Positions 33,232 through 45,213 of a stretch of DNA of 64,000 nucleotides are shown in pieces (position 1 is the stretch's first letter; each line of letters starts with the position of its first letter). A program made the translations under genes and the position numbers. Origin of the DNA: Aquilaria yunnanensis. Its lineage: Eukaryota; Streptophyta; Magnoliopsida; Malvales; Thymelaeaceae. The notes under the pieces were generated by a model, which saw nothing but the letters and a program-made list of their open reading frames with translations, had not been told where the DNA came from and made no database searches. The DNA lies in assembly GCA_039654915.1 (NCBI GenBank), contig CM077593.1, positions 42,564,501-42,628,500 on the forward strand, read 5' to 3'.

Positions 33232-33345
33232 TCCTACTTAAACCTTCCAATAAGTAAAAGAAAATGAAAACAAATTGCCAATGTTTTTGCAGTATGCTCA
33301 ATAATGTAGTTTCACGTAGGCAACAAGTTCTAGCTATGCCTAAAA

Positions 33346-33361
33346 CCCTGCTCTAATACCA
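33346..33361 (-). other. Primer binding site of D1
   Basis: The minus strand reads TGGTATTAGAGCAGGG, one base different from the canonical plant initiator-Met site TGGTATCAGAGC. It lies three bases inside the LTR end (TGTCATACC at 33365 on the plus strand). Confidence 0.8.
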
Positions 33362-33364
33362 CTT

Positions 33365-35966
33365 TGTCATACCTCAATGCAAGCATTAAACCAAAACATG
33401 CCTAAGCCTCTAATATAAGTAATCAACAACTTTAAGGTGCACTGGAGTTCTCAGCAGTATTACCCAGGAACTAAGCTTGTATGCACATGCCAAGGAACAG
33501 TGCTCCTAACACTTTAATAGTGTTGTTCTTTTCAAAAGTGCCAAGAAACAATTATGCCGCTTGTAACAACAACTCAACTAAGTTTATTTAACACTTAGGA
33601 GTCTAGTTAGGCAAGTGTTAGACTTATGTTGAACCTCATCTGAAAGTCAACTCTTAAGTCAAAGGGACACAAATATGGTCTTAAGAGTAGTTATCTACAT
33701 TGATGAACTTAATTGCTTTGTAAAAGTTTCACAATTTAGAAATGGATCAAAGGTCACCAACACTTCATAAATCCATAAAACATGGGGTCATACATTTTAT
33801 CAAACTTATACAACCAGCATGAAAATTTAGCAACCATAGTAACTTGAAACACTTGGTAGCATGCTTCCAGTACAAGTTTGAACTTGTCTAATGCATACAA
33901 CTAATAGATTTCTATATAAAGCTACCCCTAGTCCTAACTACATGCTGGTGTGCATAAACCTCATAAAATGAACATTTTTCATAAAAAATTCTAAAAAACT
34001 AAATGCCAAAAAACAATTGCCAAATTAATACATGTCTAAGGGCACCAATTCAATAATTGACCCTTACAAGTCAAGTTCAAAATTTTACCTACTTAGCATG
34101 CTATCAATAAAATGAGAATATAATATCAAGTAGTTTATCACCTTTATCCTCTGAAAGAGAAAGAGTAGAAGGGGAGTGAGTACAAAGACTCAGTAAAGGC
34201 CTCATGCTCTTAGAGCACCTTCCTGCAAGAAAACAAATTAGTACACAGAACAAACAACAATAAAACACTAACTCCAAAAGACTTAGACCTAGACTCACTA
34301 CACTATATACACATAATTCAAACCTAAAATCAAGGTCCATAAGCAACCAAACCTTCAACCAAAGAAAGCTCCAGAAACCTTATAAAAGTGTAGCCAGAAT
34401 ACCAGGTTTCCTAGGTTACTTGCTACTCAGAAGCTAGCTTGAGAGAATTAATCTCCTCAGGGTGTGTGTGATCACCCATAGCTGAAATCTCAGCCTAAAC
34501 TCCCTTACAAAGCCATGATCATCTAGTCTTAACCATCCCATGCTCCTCTTGCCTTTACCTCAAGCAAGTGGTTGGGCAAACCTTAGCTAAACTTTTTAGC
34601 TTACAATTACAAAAAGGCTGGTCTATAAGGTCCCTCACTAATAGTGAAATTCAAACTTAAACTCGGGCTTGATTCCTAAAAGTGAGGCCTTAAAAGCCAA
34701 GCTAGCTTTATTTTGACCATAGTTTCCTCACTTTTTCAAGGTCCGAGAGCCAATTCACCACCTTCTTCTTCCTTGGTATTTTTCTTTCCTTCTAAAGCTT
34801 AGATTTTTCAAATTAAAAGCTTAGGAAAGTTTTGATCTAGTTATGCATGTTTTTCTTCATGTCTTCACACAAAAAAAAAAAAAAGGTTGGTTCATGAGCG
34901 GCGTTTAATACCAACTTTGGCCCTCAATTCATTTTGCATGAAAGAGTTTGGTAACTTAGGTTTCTGCCAATGCATGCAAGTCCTTAAGGTAAAACCTTTG
35001 AGTTTTCTTACTTGAACCTTAAAACTTGCTATAATTTCATTAGTTCACAATCAACCCCCTTGACCTAGATTCACCTAGCACCCAAGAGCATCCATTTACC
35101 AACTCAACCTTGTTCCAAGGTCTTTAAGTTTAACTCTTTGTTTTTATCATCAACTTCCAACCAATGAAGGCTCTAATATCTATAGATGTGTCATCCATGC
35201 ACATAACTCACAAAATATCCCTTAAGGGCACTTACTTGGGTATTCAAAACTCCTCTCTCCCCCAGGAAAACACCCAAGGCACCTTTCTCCATTTGTTCCC
35301 TTCTATGTGCTTGGTTTGCAGGTGTACCTCCATATGCTCACCATTCCAGAAACCCTTAGAGACCAACTTCACCAACTAGAATATGCTTAAATTCAACCAA
35401 AAACTAATCCTTACCCATACAAACCCGAAACCATGGAGTTCAAAGCAAAAGAAGCCTCTTATAGTGCCTTTACTATGAAACTAAGCCAAACCATCATAAT
35501 GCCATGACCAAATCTCCAATTCAGGTTCAATTCTTTCAAGAACTCACTTTAATCTCTAGCTTGTCTTGTTCCTACTTAGTTTATTAGCTAATAGAGCTAG
35601 GATGCAAACTCAATCATGTCAACCATATGAGAAACTGATTGAAGACAAGTGTCCATCAAAGTGGTCCAAATGCCAAGATTGATAGTTGATTTTCTACATT
35701 TTTCCACTTTGCCTTGAAAAATTCTAGAAACACTACTAAAACTAGGAAGTTCTAGATAGAAACTTTCTCAATTGCTTCAACTTAGTCCTTAACCTAAACT
35801 TGCCAAAACAACCTAATAGGCACATATTCTTGTTTTCCCCAAACAAACACCACCACAAATATTTTTAACAAAGGAAACTAATTAAAAGATGTTCAATCAA
35901 GAACTAAACCTTAATAAACAACCTGGCCCAAAGGTCTACTTAGAGTAAGGGATAACATGTATTGAC
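33365..35966 (-). repeat. 5' LTR of D1
   Basis: The inner boundary is clear (TGTCATACC on the plus strand next to the primer site). The outer boundary is not: no matching GGTATGACA end was found before family X copy 2 begins at 35967, so the LTR is probably truncated there. It contains no recognisable gene over 2.6 kb. Short frames such as 34104-34358 are chance. Confidence 0.65.
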
Positions 35967-37383
35967 TGTTGGGTTTCGGGAGCCAAACAGCGCAGCGGAA
36001 TTTAACTGAAACCCTCCAGGATCCAAGTGAAACGGGGTAAACCGGGTGTTTGAAAATTTTCATACCTAATTTTCGGTTGAGATCTCTCACTCAACTGTAG
36101 AGTCAAATCACAAAATCTGAATAGTTGACGTGTTCAAACTCTCTATGGTATCCACACGAGCCTCTCGGGATCACCACGCTTCCACCACATCCTGACAGAT
36201 GCATTTCTCTTGCGCTCGCAGTGCTAGCTTGCGTCCTCCAAGGAATTGCAAGAGAAGAGTGCGGCTGTCCTTTTGGGAGGCTAGGGCAAGGAGACCTGCG
36301 AATTTCTCACTAGAAGTTGTATTTATAGTGAGACTCAACTTCCAGGCCTAATGGGTTTCAAAGCCCTAATCCAATTAGGATTTAATTTCGGGCTTAATAA
36401 TGGCTCAACTCTTGGGCCCATTATTAATACGAAATTAAAGTGAAACCATAACCCAAATAATTAGCCCATGCACTCTAATGATCCAAATAGCTCTATGTGT
36501 GCGACTCAATAGGCTCTTGCCACGTTGGCAATGATCATAAATCACATTTATGATCATAAGCAATGAGCGGTGTCTAGCAACACATCATTGCTACCCAAGT
36601 GACAAGATTGTCGGTGAATCGACTAAACCTTTATGATCATCACCGATATATGCCATTGTCCCTTTGTTCAAGATATCAAAACTAAGCACGAGACATGGAA
36701 TGTGTCACTCTCGTATAACCCAATCTTTGGTTTCTTGATTACCGAGTAGACTAACTTAAGCTGATGACATTGATATCGTATATCAACTCATCCGAGCATG
36801 GCCATGCATTTTCTAAGTCTCACTCTATCAAGGGGCCCGAAGATATCACTCTCGTTACATAGGAGAGACAAATCCCATCTTGATCATACAAATCCCTCTG
36901 CATGACATGTGACATATCCAATGACATCCTTCAAGTTCACTCAGTTACGAGCAACAAAGGAAAGTATCAAAGTATGTGACTCACATGTAGGGAACCTTGA
37001 TGATCTTAGGTCGAAGGACTACATATACCATGATCACTATGAGAATCACTTATGACACTCATATAACGATCCATGAAGTGTTCTCATGGTGGGTCGGTCC
37101 AGTACACAAGTTCTCCAACTTGTACCCATATGTAGACTACATATCTCATATTAGTCTCCACATATGCTAGTCATTATGTATTATTGCAACCCGCTCCACA
37201 ATAATACTAGATCAGGGACGTTTAAGAATATCATTATTCTAGGATTACAATTATGTTTATTACGTTACGCAGAAACAAAACAACGAACATAATTGCTGGA
37301 TTAATGCCTTAATAAAATATCATGACTCAATGTGCAAAAGATACAATCATCTCATGATTGGCTTTTTGGGCACAACACTAACA
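35967..37383 (-). repeat. Family X LTR copy 2
   Basis: A reverse-strand copy of 26597-28010, about 95% alike by eye over 400 bp, spanning both ends (TGTTGGGTTTCGGGAGCC on the plus strand to ...CACAACACTAACA). The flanks TTGAC and AACTG do not match, so it is either an old solo LTR with a rearranged flank or a product of recombination between elements. The frame at 36125-36313 mirrors the one in copy 1 and is not a gene. Confidence 0.85.
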
Positions 37384-38247
37384 AACTGCAACCATTTAAA
37401 TGGATGAAAAAAATAAAAAACTAGTTTTAACCCCTGAAAGCTTACCATTTGTCTTAGAAACCTCAAAATTTTTACATCTCACAATCAAACCACCTTCTCC
37501 TAACCACCTTCCCACTTCTCTCACTCCTCTTCCATGACCATCTCCTTCCTCTACTACTCCATCGTGGGCCTCCTCTAACAACCCTAACCCTCAATGACAA
37601 AACACTACTCCATTGACACACAATTCGAGAAAAGATGCATGATTCAATTATTTGAGAACTAATGCAAAATTTAAGCAAAATGGAGCTGGCTTAGGCTAGG
37701 GCTAGTGAGGGATTCTAGCAATTAAGAAGGATTTCACCATTACGGTTGGTGGCTTTGCCATTGCTGCCATCCATTGCTTCACCCATCCGGTTCTCATGTC
37801 ATCCACCGTTGATTTGAAGCCTTCAAGTCGAAGTCGTAATCTACTTCCCATCAATTGCCAACAAATGAACAATAGACGCCCCCCTGAACAGGCCTTATGC
37901 GTTCTTGCCTCTAAATGGGCAGTTCCCTTGGACGCCAAACTAGACTAGGTGGTGAGTGGCGATATCAGCATGTCATCATTGAATCCTGTGATGGACTTGG
38001 AATCGATAACGGTTCACATGATTGGGCATTTGCTGGATTTGGGCCACTTCTCATCCAAGATCACATTCAAGGGATCCAAGTACCATACAGAAGTAACCCG
38101 AATGACAATGGGTCAACAATGATCACGTCCCAAGAAAGGGATAGCAGCATGGTCCACCATGTGAGTTCTAAGTTGGGTCTTAGGTTCCTATTGCCCGTTG
38201 GGTCTGTTGTCTTCTTGGTTCTCTAGATTTGTACATACATTTTTTTA
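37384..38247. other. No recognisable gene
   Basis: Somewhat richer in G+C around 37480-38220 than its surroundings. Open frames occur on both strands (37702-37938 minus; 37915-38226 plus), but none has a motif I recognise. It may be a decayed host-gene fragment. Confidence 0.3.
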
Positions 38248-38494
38248 TGGGTAAATAGTACCCATCATCCCTCAATTAAAAGTTTTGAGGTTTATAAAGG
38301 AAATGAAAAGTTTTCAAGAATTAAAACTAGTTTTTCACTTTTTTTTCCCGTCCATTTTAATGGTTGTAGTTAACAGCATAATGAATAGTGTAACACTTTC
38401 ATAGTTAGAATACCAACAGTGTAACATTTTATTGTTTTAAGATAAATCCATAACATGGGTCTTAATTTAGGGATGATAGATGCTATTTACACTT
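38248..38494. mobile_element. MITE-like element with 30-bp inverted ends
   Basis: The left end 'gggtaaatagtacccatcatccctcaatta' is matched in reverse complement by the right end ('taatttagggatgatagatgctatttacac') with few differences. The interior is AT-rich and non-coding. No convincing target duplication was found, so the superfamily is left open. Confidence 0.6.
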
Positions 38495-39190
38495 AGTTAT
38501 ATGTAAAATTTAAACACATATACCATCTTATTCGCATCACTTGAAAAATGGGCATGCTGAAACTAGAAACAAACACTCAAATACCAAGTCCAAACATTAC
38601 CAACCCAATATTGGGCACTATAGAGCAACACTTTTAGCTTAAAAGTGAACACCGGAGAGCTTGGCTTGTGTTGCCTTGGTACTTTTTGCCGCCCTACCTG
38701 GTCATGTAAGTACATGCTAAACGAGGTAAGGCATCTTTTTGTCTCACTAAACCTTGGGTTTCAGCAGCAGATGTCTGAAATAATAGGAGCTAAATCCAGA
38801 ATTTCTTGGCCTGTAACTTCATGGAAGAGCAAATGAACAGGGACGGCTGTTCTCTGGTAACATTTCAGAGCTATATTCAGATTGTAATGCAGTGTTCTGT
38901 CTCATCGATTCAATTGCCGAACCCGGTTGTCTGTAGTACTTCGCAACTAATGTATTGAATGTCTGGGTTGCGACAATTACTGGTGCTTCCGTGAATCTGT
39001 TTATCAGTACTTGGTTATCTGTTGTGCACTTGGATCTGTTTGCCCGTAGCATTCCAAGTATGGTTCAGATTCGAATGGTCTTAGGTTCAACTTCAACCGT
39101 TGGATTTGTTCTTACAAGACACAGGCTTCCAGAAACATGCATATCTGTCGATTGTTTGGAACTGCAATGTTGATCGTTAACGTGGATGGC
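38495..39190. other. No recognisable gene
   Basis: Frames at 38819-39052 (minus) and 38955-39173 (plus) show no known motif. This stretch lies between a MITE and the leucine-rich-repeat fragment. Confidence 0.3.
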
Positions 39191-39201
39191 TCTTTCTTTC
39201 T

Positions 39202-39393
39202 TTATTTAACCTGGAGTGAACTTAGAGCCCTTAGCGAAGAGAAAGCCATGTCTCCTGAAAATTGATTGCTGGAAAGGTATAAGATTTCAAGAGATGATAG
39301 GTTTGAGAAGCAGGAAGGTATAGTCCCACTTATTTCACTTTGCCTTGCTGCAAATTTACGTAGCTTTGTTAATCTACATAGACCTGCATGCAT
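39202..39393 (-). pseudogene. Leucine-rich-repeat fragment of a receptor-like protein
   Basis: About 60 codons give two plant extracellular LRR units: 'LCRLTKLRKFAARQSEISGT', then 'IPSCFSNLSSLEILYLSSNQ' and 'FSGDMAFSSLRALSSLQ'. They fit LxxLxxLxxxxxxxSGxIP spacing. The frame ends in AG/GTTAAAT, which could be an exon border, but no neighbouring exon with more repeats, signal peptide or transmembrane segment was seen. Most likely a relic of a receptor-like protein gene. Confidence 0.65.
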
Positions 39394-39692
39394 TGTATAT
39401 AGTCAAAATTTATTAAATATTTATATATGATCCTACTGTATTGTCTAAATAAATTATAAAGTTAATATAATGTAATCTTCTAAAAAAATTTACTGAATTA
39501 GTACTGTAGATTTATTGACAAAAAGAAGTGTTTTAATGTTACTTTACCAGCCTTGTCAAAGCATTCATTTCTATCGACCAATCAAAAGAGAATTAGTTAA
39601 TTAATTAAATGTTCTGTGAAACAATTGATTACAAACTAAATAGAATTTAATTTGATAGGTTTTAATTTCTTATCAAATTTATCAGTTTACCG

Positions 39693-40532
39693 TTAAACTG
39701 TTGGCGGCCTGTAATGGAACAGTAAGACCTGCTCAACACTTGAAGGGAAGACAAGGCTGAAATGGCTTGAAGAAAGTTTGCTCCAATATGAAGAACCAGC
39801 TTCTTCCCATGCTTTCTCTATGCTTCTTTTAATCTCTTTAACTCTTCACCTCATCTTCTGCCGTTCATCCTCCGCCATAATCCTCCGGACCAGCTTTGCG
39901 ATCTCATCCCTCCTCACCAACCCCTTTTCCGGCAACATCGTTGTCTAGACAATGATCCTCATTTCCTTTGTCAATAGCGTCACATTCATCCTCCACTTTG
40001 CATTCATCCTAGTCAGAATAGCCCGCAACCCGAGATGATAAACGGGTCTTTCTGGTTAACGAACTTGCCATCCATCGTCTCATCAAGGGTAGGAGAACAT
40101 AAAAAGACCGCCAAACAATACGCTTGACGGAAGGAAAGAACATGAATTTCGGGATGTTTAGCTCCTCCCCAATCAACAAAGCTTTGGTTCCGAACATATC
40201 GACGACAAGAAAAAAGGGCGAGAATTCTAAACGGGTAATGGCAGCGTGAAGGGTGTGATGTATTTCCTACATAAAGACTAAGAACCTTGTGATAAAATGG
40301 CCTCCAGTGGGATGAGGGCGGAGACATCGGTTTGCATTAGCTAGACGAGGTCACCCCTTAGGTGGATCCGATCATCCGAGATTGGGTAGCTGAAGTAGCA
40401 GAGGCAACTGTGAAGATTGTGACGCAGAAACCGTGGAGAGGTGAAAAGCTTACTGAACTAGATTATGGGTATTAGATATCCCAAACCGGGGCTCGAAAGT
40501 AGAACTAAGTGAGGCTTATCCGACAACGCCAT
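39693..40532 (-). pseudogene. UDP-glycosyltransferase pseudogene (UGT72-like), core deleted
   Basis: The ATG at 40532 opens 'MALSDKPHLVLLSSPGLGYL', the UGT N-terminal acceptor-domain motif. Further down, 'VVDMFGTKALLIGEELNIPK' and 'FMFFPS' match UGT72-type enzymes, with a frame change in 'LPLMDE'-like text. At about 40005 the sequence jumps to the C-terminal end of the family ('RMNVTLLTKEMRIIV', 'GLVRRDEIAKLVRRIM', 'KEIKRSIEKAWEEAGSS'). The central and sugar-donor-binding region, including the PSPG box, is missing. Stops and shifts are present throughout. An intact relative transfers sugar from UDP-sugar to small phenolics; this copy cannot. Confidence 0.78.
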
Positions 40533-41780
40533 TTTTGTCACCTATGGGCGGTGGCAGGTTTGCTAAAAACTCTGAAAAGCCACCCAGTTTATAGTCGAAA
40601 CTGATAGCCAACTCGTTTTGGCCAAATATAGAAGATTCTGCATTGCCGTTGTGGCAAGTTGTCGTACTGGCTAAAGTAGAAAATAACAAAAATAAAAAAG
40701 TAACGTATAAATGACTTTTACCGGTTAACTGGTTGTGTTAGTTGTAAATGTAAATAAGTTTAGTTTATAAAGGGAATAAAGTGTAAAAATATAAAATAAT
40801 ATGTAATATTATATTTAAAAATTTTAGTAAATATAATTGTTAACATGTTAGTGGTAAATAATTTAGATAGAAGTAAGAAAAATGGTATTAAATAGTTTGA
40901 GAGAAAGAGAGTTAATGTGATGAATTTGATTTAATGTGAAATAAAAGTAAAAAAAAAATAGTATTAAATAATTTGAGAGAAATAGCAGTATGTATTAACA
41001 GAACAAGAAGATGATGGGTGGAATGAAAAAAAGAAATGAGATTTAATGTAAGAAATTTGATTTAATATAGAGAAGTGAATTAATGTATGAGTAATAGTTG
41101 TGTTTATTGGTAAGAGGGAGTTAATACATCCAATGAAGGTAGATAGGTGGATAGGAGGAAGTCTAGAAATAGAAGTTTAAAAGATTTAGAGTTTGTTAAC
41201 CTTCTTCCATAGTTGTAACTCTAAAGAAGATTAATATATCATTGTGAGAAAAGAATGTGAGTGTAAATGGGAGAAGATGTGAATCATAAATAGCCAATGT
41301 GTTTGTGAAAGATTAGCTTAGTAGTAATAATTAATTTATTTGTAAATTTTTTTTAAGGTTTGCCAAGAGCGTAGTAAAAGAGTTACACATGAAAATGCTT
41401 TTAAATACAAGTAATAGCCTTTTTCTAACTGAAACATATTTGTTTAGACTAAATCTCCTTTGTTTTTTACTAAAATGCATTTGTTTTAAATAAATTGCTT
41501 TTGTTTTTTACTAAGTTGCTTTTCTTGTGGATGAGGCATTGGATTTTACTAGTAATAGAAAGACGATGATGAGTTTGCATTATATTACTTATAAAGGCGA
41601 TAAACAAGATGAACAATCAATATTGATATAGAAAAAATGATTAATTTATAAGAAAAGTGATGAGATGGTATATACAACGCTGGATGTCAATGGGAGACAA
41701 CGGATAGAAAAAGGTTGATAACAAAAAAATATATTTTTTTATTAAATTAATAATTTTTTTATTTCATATCTCTTTTTTTT
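40533..41780. other. AT-rich sequence without a gene
   Basis: Contains purine-rich runs such as repeated 'agtattaaataatttgagagaaa' (about 40885 and 40960) and repeated 'cttttgttttttactaa' (41455-41520), but no coding sequence. Confidence 0.4.
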
Positions 41781-41789
41781 TTTAATAAT

Positions 41790-42215
41790 CAATTTTACAC
41801 TAATAGCACTTTTTTTAAAAATCTTCTTACCATTTTAAAAATTATATCACTTTTTAAATATTATTTCATATTTTTTAAATGTTATCACATTTTTTAAAAT
41901 TTTATTGCCTTTTAATATAAGTATATAAAAAATTTTGGAATAAAATCACTATCAATTTCTTAAAAACTGTATCACTTTTTTAAATAATTATATCATCTTT
42001 TTAAAAATTTTATCACTTTTTTAAAAATTTTATCACGTTTTTGAAAATTGTATTGCTTTATTAAAATGTTATCACCTTTTTAAAAATGTTATTGTGTTTT
42101 TAAAATTTGTGAAACTTTTTAAATAATTCTATCACATTTTTAAAACTTTTATCGCCTTTTTCATAATTTTATAACCTTTTCAAGCTTGTTATCGCATTTT
42201 TTTATTAAATCCTTT
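41790..42215. repeat. AT-rich minisatellite, unit about 20 bp
   Basis: About 20 variants of 'ttatcactttttaaaaattt' in tandem, with ATC(A/G)C and a T-run in each unit. The array ends against a family M half-element at 42217. Confidence 0.75.
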
Positions 42216-42439
42216 TTTAAGGGTAAATTACAATAGCCCCCTGTTGTCTAATGTAACCTACATTTTACCCTCTATTTTTAAAAAGCAATAATTTACCGCT
42301 ACTTCCTTTATAGTGATTGAGAACAACTTCTGGGACCCTAAATTAAACCATCTGATAACCACATTTAGGTACTTTCAAGATTTTTTATATTTTTTTGGTA
42401 GCTAATCAACCTTTAAAAAATACTGATATACTCGGTTTT

Positions 42440-42915
42440 TCATTTTTTTTAATCACTTTTTTAAGACTTTATCACTTTTTTTCTGTTTATCGCATTTTTG
42501 TACTGTAAATCACTTTTTTTTTATCGCTTTTATTAAACCGCTATATCCTTTAAAATAATATTACCACCTTTTTAAAAATTTCATCGTCTTTTCCTAAATT
42601 TTATCGCTTTTTTAATTTTATACATTTTTAAACTTTTAACGTGTTTTAAATAATATTGTCACTTTTTAAACATTTTTATTGCCTTTTCATAATTTTTATC
42701 ACCTTTTACTAAATTTAATAGATTTTTAAATTTTATCTATTTTTAAAATGTTATCATGTTTTAAATAATATTATCACCTTTTAAAAAAAATTTCACCTTT
42801 TCATAAATTTTAGCATCTTTTCCTAAATTTTTATCATTTTTTATGCTTTTTATAAATTTTTATCATTTTTTCAAAATTTATTGTCGCCTTGTGTAGGTGT
42901 TTATTGCCTTTTCAC
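42440..42915. repeat. Second block of the 20-bp minisatellite
   Basis: Same unit as 41790-42215 ('ttatcgcttttttaaattt' variants), placed between two same-orientation family M halves. Confidence 0.72.
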
Positions 42916-43171
42916 ATCCTTTAAGGGTTAATGACAACATCCCCCCTATGGTCTAATGTAACTTACACTTTATCCCTATCTTTAAAAACTAATACTTTAC
43001 CCCGACTTCATTTGTAATGTTTTACAACAACTCCTGACATCCAAAATTGAAATATCTGATAACTAAATTTTATTAATTTTAAGATTTTTTAAATTTATTT
43101 CGTAGTTAATTAAGCTTCAAAAAATATTAAAATGATTTTACACGAAAAAAATAGATATACAAGAATAAATA

Positions 43172-43663
43172 AGTCAACCACTAATTTAGCAGGTAATTTT
43201 CTAGGGAATGTGATTTACAAAGTGTCCCCTAAATACATACCAGCGATATAAATTCTGAGTAAAGTGGTTCAAAAAATGGCCCCTAATCGTGTACCAGCGA
43301 TTTCGAGTCAAACCCCTAAAATTGAACCATAAAACCCCCACAATTTGTATCACAAAAAAATGCGGTACATATTATGCCCCCTAAAAAGCTCACTACAAAT
43401 GCAGTAGTTGCATAAAGTGGCTCCTCAAATTAAACCACAAGGGTCCAGAAAGTGCACCACAGAAAAGCGATTAATATTCTGGCTCTGAAAAGTCAACTAC
43501 TAATTTAGCGGTTTATTTTTTGGGGAATGTGGTTCAAAAAGTGGCACATAAATATATACCAATGGTATAAATTCTGGGTAAAGATGTTTAAAACTGGCCC
43601 CTAACCGTGTACCAATGGTTTCAACTTAGGCCCCTCAAATTGAACCACAAAACCCCACAATTT
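43172..43663 (+). repeat. 318-bp subrepeats, left arm
   Basis: 'agtcaacca/tactaatttagc' recurs at 43172 and 43491, a spacing of 319. Each unit contains 'tgcggtacatattatg' and 'gcaccacagaaaagcg' type words. The array continues after X copy 3 at 45077-45213. Confidence 0.78.
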
Positions 43664-45071
43664 TGTAGGGTTTCGGGAGCCAAACAAGCGCAGCGGAATA
43701 TAACCGAAACCCTCCATAATCCCAGTGAAACGGGGTAAACAGGGTTTTCAAAATTTTCATACCTAATTCAGTTGAGATCTTTCACCCAACTGCTGGGTTG
43801 AATCACAAAACCTGAACATTTGACATATTCAAGCTCTCTACGATATCCATACGACCCTCTCGGGATCAACATGCTTCCACCACATCCCGGTAAATGCAGT
43901 CCTCTTGCGTTCGTAGTCCTAGCTTGTGTGCTACAAGGAATGGCAAGAGAATAGTACGGCTGGAACTTTTGGAAGGCTAGGACAAAAGATGCAAAATTTT
44001 CACTATATGATGTATATATAATGAGACTCAATTTCCAAGCCTAATGGGTTTCAAAGTCCTAATCCAATTAGGTTTAATTTCGGGTTTAATAATGGGTCAA
44101 CTTTTAGGCCAATTATTAATACGAAATTATGAAACCATAACCTAAATAAATTTGCCCATGCACTCAAATAATCCAAATACACTTTATGTGTGCGACCTAA
44201 TAGGCTTTTACCATGTTGGCAATGATCATAAATCACATTTATGATTATAAACAATGAGTGGTGTTTAGCAGCACATCATTACTACCAAGTGACAAGATTG
44301 TTGGTGATTCGACTAAACATTTATAATCATTATCTGTATATGTCATTCTCCCTTTGTCCAAGATATCAAGACTAAGCACGAGACATGGAATATGTCACTC
44401 TTGTATAGCCCAATCTTTGGTTTCTTAATTACCGAGTAGACTAGCTTAAACTGATGACATTGATATCGTATACCAACTTATCTGAGCATGCCTATGCATT
44501 TTCTTAGTTTTACTCTATCAAGTGGCCCGAAGATATCACTCACATTGCATAAGATGGATAAATCTTATCTTGATTATACAAAACCCTCTATATGATATAT
44601 GACACACCTAATGACCTCCTTCAAGTTCACTCAATTACGAGCAACAAAGGGAAGTATCAAAGTATGAGACTCACATGTAGGGAACCTTGATGACCTTAGG
44701 TCAAAGGACTACGTATACTATGGTTATTATGAGAACTACTTATGACACTCATATAACGATCCATGTAGCATTCTCATGGTGGATCAATCTAGTACACAAG
44801 TTCTCCAACTTATACCCATATGCAGACTACATATCTCATTTTAATCTCTACATATGCTAGTTATTATGTGTTATTGTAACCCGCTCCATGATAATACTAG
44901 ACCAAGGACATTTAAAAATATCATTATTCTAGGATTATAATTATGTCTATTACGTTACACAGAAATAAAACAATAAACATAATTACTGGATTAATGCCTT
45001 AATAAAATATCATGACTCAATGTGTAAAAATACAATCATCTTATGATTGGCTTTTAGGCACAACACTAATA
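43664..45071 (-). repeat. Solo LTR, family X copy 3
   Basis: The repeat is 1,408 bp, related to 26597-28010 at roughly 85% by eye, in reverse orientation (TGTAGGGTTTCGGGAGCC ... CACAACACTAATA). It is flanked by a perfect AATTT (43659-43663 and 45072-45076). It splits a 318-bp subrepeat whose text resumes on the other side ('ccacaattt' / 'aatttgtacc'). Confidence 0.9.
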
Positions 45072-45076
45072 AATTT

Positions 45077-45213
45077 GTACCCCAAAAAAATGCGCTTCAT
45101 ATTATGGGCCCCAAAAAGTTCACTATAAATTCAGTGGTTGCATAAAGTGGTATCTCAAATTAAACCACAAGGGCTCAGAAAGTGCACCATAGAAAAGTGG
45201 TTAATATTCTAAC
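45077..45213 (+). repeat. 318-bp subrepeat remainder, left arm
   Basis: Resumes the unit cut at 43663 ('tgtaccccaaaaaaatgcg ... gaaaagtggttaatattct') and ends at the centre of symmetry. Confidence 0.7.

Larger units (their letters stand above)
28390..35966 (-). mobile_element. Del/Tekay-like Ty3/gypsy element (D1), 3'-truncated
   Basis: Reading on the minus strand: LTR (35966-33365), initiator-Met primer site (33361-33346), gag (from 33231), zinc knuckle, protease, RT, RNase H and the start of integrase. It breaks off at about 28390, where T3 sequence begins. The rest of integrase and the 3' LTR are missing. The RT is split by a solo LTR at 29916-30787. Numerous stops show it is dead. Confidence 0.82.

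Noticed and set aside
35962..37388. Target duplication for family X copy 2
   Set aside because: The flanks TTGAC and AACTG do not match in any reasonable register.
37702..38226. Host gene in the GC-richer stretch
   Set aside because: Frames on opposite strands are short, have no motifs or convincing splice sites, and sit between repeats.
38240..38500. Assigning the 38248-38494 MITE to hAT or Mutator
   Set aside because: Neither an 8-bp nor a 9-bp flanking repeat holds up (the T-rich left flank matches only by composition).
41790..42915. CRISPR-like array from the regular 20-bp AT-rich repeats
   Set aside because: The units are contiguous and variable with no unique spacers, in plant nuclear DNA. 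This is a minisatellite.
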